Positions 34,950 to 40,234 of a stretch of 40,234 bases of DNA are shown here, piece by piece (within the stretch, counting starts at the first letter, position 1; each line of letters begins with the position of its first letter). The DNA comes from Candidatus Latescibacterota bacterium (GTDB taxonomy: Bacteria > Latescibacterota > UBA2968 > GCA-2709665), in contig JAAXHE010000222.1 of NCBI GenBank assembly GCA_012271065.1, forward strand, positions 1 to 40,234, read 5' to 3'. The notes under the pieces were generated by a model. It had not been told where the DNA came from. It searched no databases and was given only the letters and a program-made list of their open reading frames with translations. Both the position numbers and the translations under genes were made by a program.

Positions 34950-35348
34950 TCAATCGTCTCCCTCCTGCTGCCGAAACCGGTCGAGACGTTCCCGGATCAC
35001 CTGCGCCATCTCCTCCGGGCTCAATTCCAGTTCCACGCCCTGCACGAGCGCCCTGTCGAGCAGTTCTCTGACAATCTCCAGCTTTTCTTCGCGGGATATG
35101 GTGACGTCCCGCTCGGCGACGTACGTTCCCAATCCCCGTTTCTTGTAGATCAGGCCGTCGCGCTCCAGCTCCCGATAGGCACGCGCCACGGTATTCGGGT
35201 TGATCAGGTACTGGCCGGCGAGTTCCCTCACCGAGGGCAGTTCTTCGTGCGGCTTCAGCACGCCGCGGGCCATCTGGTACCTGATCTGTTCGATCATCTG
35301 CAGGTAGATGGGTACCCCATTGACTGAATCGATGCGCAAGGGCAGCAT
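34950..35348 (-). CDS. GntR family regulator, YtrA subfamily
   Basis: 132 residues. The N-terminal winged helix contains YLQMIEQIRYQMARG, the recognition region LPSVRELAGQYLINPNTVARAYRELERDG and the wing GLGTYVAE. The short all-helical C-terminus with no effector domain is typical of the YtrA subfamily, which usually represses its own ABC transporter operon. It is the first gene of the GntR-ATPase-permease operon, and a large palindrome lies 126-157 bases upstream, a good candidate operator. Confidence 0.93.
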   Translation of the reverse strand: MLPLRIDSVNGVPIYLQMIEQIRYQMARGVLKPHEELPSVRELAGQYLINPNTVARAYRELERDGLIYKKRGLGTYVAERDVTISREEKLEIVRELLDRALVQGVELELSPEEMAQVIRERLDRFRQQEGDD

Positions 35349-35473
35349 GAAGGCGCTCCTGGTGCTTTCCTGGGTTCTGCTAAACGCGATGAAAACGACG
35401 CGACCGGCATCTGCACGGGCAACCTGTCGGCTATCAGGTCTCGCGCTACATTTCAGAGTGCCATTTCAATCAG

Positions 35474-35505
35474 TATTACTGTATCAGTGAACCGATACAG
35501 TAATA
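35474..35505. promoter_or_regulatory. Probable GntR operator palindrome
   Basis: TATTACTGTATC at 35474-35485 and GATACAGTAATA at 35494-35505 are perfect 12-base inverted repeats around eight bases. They lie upstream of the GntR gene in AT-rich promoter-like DNA. There is no T-tract and the arms are AT-rich, which argues for protein binding rather than termination. Confidence 0.75.
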
Positions 35506-35583
35506 TACTAACCAATCACGTCCGGAAATGCAAGTTTTTTTCATCAACCACGAAAAAATAGACCGTCGACCGCCGCGGAAGGC

Positions 35584-35607
35584 AGGGCGCCCACGAGGGA
35601 CGCCCCT
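35584..35607. repeat. GC-rich hairpin repeat
   Basis: AGGGCG and CGCCCCT flank CCCACGAGGGA and can form a hairpin with a bulge. Phrases of this kind are commonly dispersed in intergenic DNA of environmental genomes; only one copy is in the window. Confidence 0.4.
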
Positions 35608-35658
35608 ACAATGGCGAGGGGGAAGCAATCAGTACGATGGATGCGCACCGAATCGTAG

Positions 35659-35757
35659 CGCGAATTGCCAATTTGAGGCACGGCATTTGCATGATCATGC
35701 GGCGGAGACTGGCAGTTTGCGGATCCGCGGCAATGCGGCCCGATTTGGCAATTCGCG
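35659..35757. repeat. Long-range inverted repeat enclosing nested palindromes
   Basis: CGCGAATTGCCAA at 35659-35671 and TTGGCAATTCGCG at 35745-35757 are perfect 13-base inverted repeats. Inside lie two exact palindromes, GCATGATCATGC (35689-35700) and GCGGATCCGC (35719-35728). The stretch has no credible gene and could be a structured RNA, a transposon remnant or a REP-type unit. The rest of the gap 35349-35922 holds the operator, a hairpin and a promoter. Confidence 0.55.
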
Positions 35758-35861
35758 GCACGGCGGGCGGGGGAAGTGGTGGGATGGAGAAGGCGTCGGG
35801 GAAGTTAGCGTGAAGGAGGGGCGGACAATCCTGTATGCCCTTTTCATTATAGCGCTTCCCA

Positions 35862-35891
35862 TTGACAACCCGCGGCTTTTTTCGTTATTTT
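35862..35891 (+). promoter_or_regulatory. Sigma-70-type promoter
   Basis: TTGACA at 35862-35867, an 18-base spacer and TATTTT at 35886-35891, 31 bases before the ATG of the following small membrane protein gene. Confidence 0.6.
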
Positions 35892-35922
35892 AATCTATTG
35901 GCGCGAGAGGGAAAAAACCGGA

Positions 35923-36312
35923 ATGAAGTGGGTGTCCATCTGGAGCGTCAAACAAACTGACAGGATCTTGTTTGGGGTTGTTTCGGTTCTGTTGTTCTTG
36001 TATGGCGTGTGGGATCTCGTTTCCAGAAAGAACTGGTCCAGCCTTTATTTCTCCGAAGACATTGTCATTTTGGGCGCATGGTCGGTCACTGTCGCCTATT
36101 TCACCATAGGGGCAATTGACATCATGGTTATGATTGTCGGTACGATGACAGAATTTGTGGCCGAATGGTATAAAAACAGAGTTCTCGAAAATGCGCGGGA
36201 AGAGATCCGGGAACAGGTTCGAGAAGAGATCCGGGAACAGGTTCGAAAGGAAGTCCTTCAGGAACTACGTGAGGGCGGGCAGGACAATACAGATGGGGAT
36301 GAAGTGAGATAA
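35923..36312 (+). CDS. Small membrane protein with charged coiled-coil tail
   Basis: 129 residues, no family recognised. Two hydrophobic helices (about 15-33 and 47-74) are followed by a highly charged helix from about 78. That helix contains a near-exact repeat, REEIREQV-REEIREQV-RKEVLQEL, which should form a coiled coil in the cytosol. A good TTGACA promoter lies just upstream; the ribosome site (GAGAGGG) is spaced rather far from the ATG. It sits alone at the left edge of the AT-richer right end. Confidence 0.7.
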   Translation: MKWVSIWSVKQTDRILFGVVSVLLFLYGVWDLVSRKNWSSLYFSEDIVILGAWSVTVAYFTIGAIDIMVMIVGTMTEFVAEWYKNRVLENAREEIREQVREEIREQVRKEVLQELREGGQDNTDGDEVR

Positions 36313-36350
36313 ACATTTCGCGTCGACAACCGTCTTCAAACCGATCACAG

Positions 36351-36378
36351 AAAAAGCCGCTCAATATATGGACGGCTT
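36351..36378. terminator. Short hairpin terminator, stronger on the minus strand
   Basis: AAGCCG (36354-36359) pairs with CGGCTT (36373-36378). On the minus strand it is followed by TTTTT. It is 40 bases after the small membrane protein gene but the T-tract on the plus strand is poor, so it may be bidirectional. Confidence 0.45.
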
Positions 36379-36519
36379 ATTCCATGATGCCATCTTCGAT
36401 AGCCGTGGTCAAGTGCAACGTCCTGGCAATGCAATTGGAGTCGTTCACGTAAGCAAATAGCCCCTGAATTCCCATTGTGCCTGGAATTTCGCCCCCCGGA
36501 GGATAGCATTCTCCGGCCG

Positions 36520-36550
36520 ACGCTCCTGTCCGCGGCAGGGGCGTTTCTTT
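36520..36550 (+). terminator. Terminator-like hairpin without an adjacent gene
   Basis: ACGCTCCTG pairs with CAGGGGCGT (nine pairs, one G-T) around TCCGCGG and is followed by TTTCTTT. A second hairpin, CCGGAG/CTCCGG, lies just upstream at 36496-36516. No gene ends here, so it may end a small RNA or be part of a degenerate element. Confidence 0.45.
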
Positions 36551-36614
36551 GTGCATACAACACGAGCGTGTTCGTGCGATTGACAACCCCCACCGCATCA
36601 GCCGTCGCCGGTGT

Positions 36615-36772
36615 CCCCTTCGACACCCTTCGACAGGCTCAGGACAAGTGCTTTGGGGACCGGCTCGGCTTCTGCGACTCCCCCTCAAGGGGGGAGTGAT
36701 TTGGTTGCACGGGCATTCTATTTCTTTACCCTGAACAATAGGTCAGGTCTTCAGTCATTCTGAGCGAAGTGG
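36615..36772. repeat. Cluster of dispersed-repeat-like intergenic phrases
   Basis: This gene-free stretch holds CCCTTCGACAGGCTCAGGAC (near 36627-36645, with a partial tandem duplication of CCCTTCGACA), a seven-pair hairpin CTCCCCC/GGGGGAG at 36678-36696, and CATTCTGAGCGAAGTGG near 36756-36772. Phrases of these types are often seen repeated between genes in environmental bacterial genomes. The remainder of 36313-37017 contains only spurious open frames. Confidence 0.5.
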
Positions 36773-36943
36773 AAACGCACCAACCGAAACGCGGTCATTG
36801 AGCTCGCCGAAATGCCCGAGTTGCGCTACTCAATCGGTACTCTTCGATACCCCCTTTTTGCCCCTCGCTCACTGTCGCCACTAAGCCGATCATGAGTGGC
36901 GTCAGTGCACCGATCATTGACAATGCAATTAACCAGAATAATC

Positions 36944-36973
36944 TTGCAACTCTTCAAGTCGGAATGTTATATT
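36944..36973 (+). promoter_or_regulatory. Possible promoter
   Basis: TTGCAA at 36944-36949, an 18-base spacer and TATATT at 36968-36973, 44 bases before the ATG of the next gene. Confidence 0.45.
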
Positions 36974-37017
36974 TCAAGCGTCCACACACTGGCAATGTAT
37001 GATATGGAAATATCCCC

Positions 37018-37329
37018 ATGGCGAACGACAAGATGACTCATGAAGAAATGATCCAGCGCATGCTGAAATTGGACATCGACGTTATGATTCTCCGCATAGT
37101 CCTCTTACAGGTAATTCGTTCAATCGGAAAAGATCGTCCCGACCTAATTCAGCAGCTCCTCGTGACAACCGATCCGATAAAGGCTTCAGAGAAGACGTTC
37201 CCGATAAAGGTCGCTCTTGGAAACGTCATTCCGAAGTTAGTGCCACTGCCGGTATTTAATGAAATCTTCGATGACGCCTTTAAAGAAATCTACAACAACA
37301 TCGTCGCAATCGCCAACCTGGACCACTAA
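37018..37329 (+). CDS. Hypothetical protein of 103 residues
   Basis: No family recognised. The sequence is mostly predicted helix and mildly acidic: MTHEEMIQRMLKLDIDVMIL, then a hydrophobic helix LRIVLLQVIRSIG, and a C-terminal helix FNEIFDDAFKEIYNNI. It has no signal peptide and no clear membrane segment. It is supported by a promoter-like pair upstream, a perfect terminator 53 bases downstream and normal amino-acid composition. It is a single-gene unit convergent with the methyltransferase of the restriction system; a link to that system is not shown. Confidence 0.6.
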   Translation: MANDKMTHEEMIQRMLKLDIDVMILRIVLLQVIRSIGKDRPDLIQQLLVTTDPIKASEKTFPIKVALGNVIPKLVPLPVFNEIFDDAFKEIYNNIVAIANLDH

Positions 37330-37381
37330 GACACTCAAAATCAATAAACTGGATGACCCCAGACCACAGAAACCACAAAAA

Positions 37382-37422
37382 CAGGGAGAGGCAAGACGAA
37401 GCGCCTCTCCCTGCTGCTTTTT
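37382..37422. terminator. Bidirectional rho-independent terminator
   Basis: CAGGGAGAGGC pairs perfectly with GCCTCTCCCTG (11 pairs) around a ten-base loop. TTTTT follows closely on the plus strand and immediately on the minus strand. It separates the convergent hypothetical gene and methyltransferase gene. Confidence 0.85.
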
Positions 37423-37508
37423 ATGACGTGGCTCTTTCGGTTATGAATCCCAAATAAAAAGTAGGACGGGGAAACCGGCCCTATTGGTATCTAATGATGC
37501 AGTCATCC

Positions 37509-38711
37509 CTAGAACAGATCCCGTTGGATCGACAGAATTCCATCCCGAGATTTCGATTCCTCAGTGCGCCGGATTGCATCCAGTTGACCATCCGTTGAAT
37601 CGCATTTTACCTCATCGTGTTCATCGTACAATCCGCAGTATTTCTTCTGCGGATTTGGATCATAGAGCAATTCGATTTGCTGGTTCGACAGCATGCGGAC
37701 CTCCCTGACGTCATTGATCAATATTCCGACCTCCTGTTTCGTCATAACGGGAAATCCGTAGTTTTCGTTTTTGTATTTTAGCGAACGTCCAGAAGCCACT
37801 CTCTTAGATACGAATTCCAGGTGCCTGGCCAGCCTTTCGTCAATATACTGATTAGATGATGCCACAATGTCGTTTGTTATTTCAGCTACCGCATCCGAGA
37901 AATTTGGGTCGATTTCATAGCCTACACTGTTTCTGCAAGAGGCCATCGCAGCAGCCATTGAAGTGCCTGTCCCTAAGAATGGATCCAAGACAACATCACC
38001 TTTCACGGAGAACATGTTTATGAGCCTGTACGCAAGTTCAAAAGGAAAGGCCGCGCTTCTCTTGCGGAGATTTTCGTTTTCAAGGTCCTGCCTCGCTCCC
38101 TTCATGTCCATCCATATATCGGAAAACCAGATATTCCGTTCTTCCCAGAAATAGGCGCTCCTCTTCCGACGTCGTCTGTCTGCTTGTCTTTCGAATTTCC
38201 TCTTCCCCCCTTTTCTCAATACAAGGATGAACTCGTGCTCTAACGTAACGTAGGCCCCGGGCGGCAACATTCCACTGCCCATAAATTTGTTAGGTGCGTT
38301 CGTCTGCTTTCTCCAAAGAATCTCCGGCAATGCCTGAAATCCCGTCTTCAAACAATGGCTCATTATTCTTGAATGGCTGGGATAGAGTTTGAAATCTCCG
38401 TCAATCGTCCTTGTGGCATCTCCCACATTTATGCAGGCAATCCCTCCTGGCCTCAGAATTCTATAGACCTCCTGCCATACGCCGTCGAGAAGTTGATTCA
38501 TCAACTCAAATGCAAGATTGCTGTTCTTGTCCCTCAATGCCTCCCCTATTGCAGGATTCTCCTTCGCGAATACTTCATCCCACATCTCAATCATGGGATA
38601 CGGTGGAGAAGTAATCATCAAGTCCACAGATTCATCGTTAAGTTCTTTCATCCGATTGGAGTCTGCGTAGAATATCGTGTGCGTTGTTCTTATCTCACCC
38701 ATCTTTCCCAA
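37509..38711 (-). CDS. Type II DNA methyltransferase, probably N4-cytosine, MjaI-like (CTAG)
   Basis: 400 residues. The catalytic motif TSPPYP lies at 34-39 and the SAM motif DPFLGTGT at 243-250. This order (catalytic first) is the beta class, and SPPY favours N4-cytosine methylation. It protects DNA from the endonuclease encoded just upstream. Specificity for CTAG is inferred from that endonuclease. The start is uncertain: TTG at 38711, four bases after GGAGG, or ATG at 38702, thirteen bases after it. The region is more AT-rich than the catabolic cluster. It is transcribed after the endonuclease gene with a 94-base gap. Confidence 0.85.
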   Translation of the reverse strand: MGKMGEIRTTHTIFYADSNRMKELNDESVDLMITSPPYPMIEMWDEVFAKENPAIGEALRDKNSNLAFELMNQLLDGVWQEVYRILRPGGIACINVGDATRTIDGDFKLYPSHSRIMSHCLKTGFQALPEILWRKQTNAPNKFMGSGMLPPGAYVTLEHEFILVLRKGGKRKFERQADRRRRKRSAYFWEERNIWFSDIWMDMKGARQDLENENLRKRSAAFPFELAYRLINMFSVKGDVVLDPFLGTGTSMAAAMASCRNSVGYEIDPNFSDAVAEITNDIVASSNQYIDERLARHLEFVSKRVASGRSLKYKNENYGFPVMTKQEVGILINDVREVRMLSNQQIELLYDPNPQKKYCGLYDEHDEVKCDSTDGQLDAIRRTEESKSRDGILSIQRDLF

Positions 38712-38805
38712 TCATCCTCCGGTGTTTTCCCTAACGACAATTTCCATATCCAGTTTATTTTCAATTTGATATCTTATCTAAAACGAGCATCCTGTGTCGA
38801 TCCGG

Positions 38806-39405
38806 TCAAAAAAGCGTCGGGGGATCTTCATCTGGAATTTCTATTGTAATTCCGTCGCCCTTCTTATCATAATATATAATGGTCACGTAAATTGCATCAG
38901 CCAAACTTGGCTTTGATTTAAACGTATTCGGCTTGATTGAATACGGATGGTCTCCGACAAATCCATCTATTCCCTGACTTTCTTCGTATGGCGCGGCCAG
39001 ACGATAATCGCAGCCCTTCATCTCAGCCAGTCTTTTCAGAATCGCTTCTTGAAACCTAAGGCCTACGAAAGTCTTCACGAGCACCAAATCCTCGACCCAT
39101 CTCTTAACGAGCTCTCGACCGATAACCGGGAATGCCGTCTGTAAATTTTCGAGCATCGACGTAATTCGATCGGTCGCCTGGTCAATCGCGTCAGGGTTTC
39201 TTTCAAGATACCACTGAACCCACTCTTTATACGTATTGCCAGGAAACTCCTGAATCAAATCACTCATCTGCCCGACTACCTTCGGTCTGGTACCCTGCGC
39301 GTTTTGATTAGCCAGGTTCATTATCTGTGTTGTGTATTTGGGGAACTCGGAAATTGGGGCTTCCAAGTACTCCTGAATATCTACATTCTTCAGCTTAATC
39401 TTCAT
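38806..39405 (-). CDS. MjaI-family type II restriction endonuclease
   Basis: 199 residues, matching my knowledge of the MjaI endonuclease family, whose founder cuts CTAG. Characteristic segments are YTTQIMNLANQNAQGTRPKV (residues 24-43), LVLVKTFVGLRFQEAIL, and ESQGIDGFVGDHPYSIKP. The last fits a PD-(D/E)xK nuclease core with the aspartate of GID and the lysine of SIK. An AGGG site lies five bases before the ATG. It forms an operon with the downstream methyltransferase. Such pairs are often mobile, which fits the base composition here. Confidence 0.85.
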   Translation of the reverse strand: MKIKLKNVDIQEYLEAPISEFPKYTTQIMNLANQNAQGTRPKVVGQMSDLIQEFPGNTYKEWVQWYLERNPDAIDQATDRITSMLENLQTAFPVIGRELVKRWVEDLVLVKTFVGLRFQEAILKRLAEMKGCDYRLAAPYEESQGIDGFVGDHPYSIKPNTFKSKPSLADAIYVTIIYYDKKGDGITIEIPDEDPPTLF

Positions 39406-39583
39406 GAATTCCCTCGAATAATCGTGGCCTCTTGTGTCTTGTTCGTCATAATTTCATGGTAGTCTTTACATTTGTGGCCAGCACCGGTATTCTTGCCTAT
39501 TGTATACATCTGCCAAGCGTCAACTATCGCTAATTTCCGATATTTTCAATGAGTGGTGAATATTTCCGCAATACCTGTCGTCG

Positions 39584-40129
39584 TCATTTCTTTCGTTTAG
39601 ATTTCCATCTCTCGGGACAATATAAACCGTAGCCATTCGCTTTGGTTACCTTTTCCGGTAACATACTCAATTGAAGCTTCCTTCTGCCAATCACAAATGA
39701 ACCAGTAGCCAATGCGCTCAATGCTCCGGATGTTCTCGATGGAGGAAACGCGACAACAATACGCTTTCGATACAAATCGGTCACCCTTTTAACCGGCGGA
39801 ACAAGGTCGCTGTCGCCCGAAATCAAGATCGCAGTGTCGAATCTGTCCTGTTGAGCATCAACCAACATTTCCACCGCAATCGCGACGTCCGTCCTTTTTT
39901 CTTCCGGACTGTCCCAATTGAAATTGCAGGAAGGACAATGCATCTTCTTTTGAACATAGTGTCCCCAATGGAATTTGATGCCACCCCTCGCTTTTAGTGC
40001 TTCAAGGTATGTGTTTTGTCTCTTCCACTTGCCGGGGTCTCTCTTGTTCTGAGACACACGGGACGTGAAATAGTTCACCTCTACCAACGACTGAGCCTCG
40101 CGAAGGAGATTTCGAGATAGCAGTCTCAA
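39584..40129 (-). CDS. NYN domain (LabA/DUF88-like) putative nuclease with damaged 5' end
   Basis: At least 181 residues of the NYN domain family, PIN-like metal-dependent RNases. Visible features are TDVAIAVEML (D81), LISGDSDLVPPV (D106, D108), and HCPSCNFNW before them, half of a possible zinc knuckle. The fold clearly extends upstream of the nominal TTG at 40129: in the same frame one reads GLNLYYGLKSKWKNRFLWLD, the family N-terminus. But the usual start and the first catalytic DG are missing, and the frame meets a stop at 40229-40231. A one-base frameshift near 40190 could explain this. It may be a pseudogene, a sequence error or a gene with an unusual start. Confidence 0.7.
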   Translation of the reverse strand: MRLLSRNLLREAQSLVEVNYFTSRVSQNKRDPGKWKRQNTYLEALKARGGIKFHWGHYVQKKMHCPSCNFNWDSPEEKRTDVAIAVEMLVDAQQDRFDTAILISGDSDLVPPVKRVTDLYRKRIVVAFPPSRTSGALSALATGSFVIGRRKLQLSMLPEKVTKANGYGLYCPERWKSKRKK

Positions 40130-40234
40130 ATCCAGCCAAAGAAATCGATTCTTCCACTTTGACTTTAAACCATAGTAAAGATTGAGTCCCCTCCGAAAAC
40201 GGGTGTAATGGGGGCATCGTGAAGTTGGTCAGCG

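Noticed and set aside
35528..35893. 121-codon plus-strand frame
   Set aside because: It spans the palindromic repeats, has biased composition and no ribosome site.
36345..36688. Two overlapping minus-strand frames of about 100 codons
   Set aside because: They run through dispersed repeats and terminator hairpins; no family-like sequence. A short real peptide near 36377-36480 cannot be fully excluded.

Overview
The window looks like a piece of a GC-rich, free-living bacterial chromosome, probably from an uncultured lineage. The evidence is the mix of gene families: bifunctional IspDF, a DinG with an N-terminal exonuclease, a full-length SMC, two neutral-ceramidase-like proteins, sugar-acid type enolase-superfamily and Gfo/Idh/MocA enzymes, a sodium:solute symporter, M19 and M20 hydrolases, and ABC/GntR systems. 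This mix is common in Latescibacteria- or Poribacteria-like genomes, but that placement is inference; no rRNA or marker tree is available here. TGA is used as an ordinary stop (for example by dinG and smc), so the genetic code is standard. No tRNA, rRNA or CRISPR array was seen. Bases 1-78, downstream of ispDF, hold nothing I recognise.

Left part (0.08-4.7 kb, minus strand): a zinc alcohol-dehydrogenase-like enzyme, a DUF2905 membrane protein, queA and ispDF, then a spacer with a MITE-like inverted-repeat element and a 63-residue cysteine-containing protein. Centre-left (4.9-16.2 kb, plus strand): dinG, an RSH (ppGpp) protein with an altered synthetase half, a small lipoprotein, an RNase II/R-like protein that has lost its catalytic aspartates, a LamG domain with a seven-blade propeller inserted in it, and two ceramidase-like genes.

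Centre (16.1-25.1 kb, minus strand): a catabolic cluster. Reading with transcription it encodes an enolase-superfamily dehydratase/racemase, a beta-decarboxylating dehydrogenase, an M20 amidohydrolase, an M19 dipeptidase, a zinc-less MDR dehydrogenase, a sodium:solute symporter with a 52-residue one-helix partner, and a Gfo/Idh/MocA oxidoreductase. Together these could import and degrade an amide-linked hydroxy or sugar acid. The M20 gene carries an in-frame TGA exactly at its conserved metal-binding cysteine (the C of the GHGCGHN motif), followed by a hairpin with a GUU apical loop at the spacing of a bacterial SECIS. It is therefore a candidate selenoprotein and the most interesting item in the window.

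Centre-right (25.4-35.5 kb): smc with a strong terminator, a secreted thioredoxin-fold protein with a new-looking tandem repeat of about 32 residues, and a GntR-ABC operon. The permease of that operon is fused to a beta-propeller and split by a +1 frameshift, and the operon is preceded by a large palindromic operator.

Right end (35.5-40.2 kb): a visibly more AT-rich, probably acquired segment. It holds palindromic and dispersed repeats, two orphan small proteins, a MjaI-like (CTAG) restriction-modification pair and a NYN-domain putative nuclease with a damaged 5' end.
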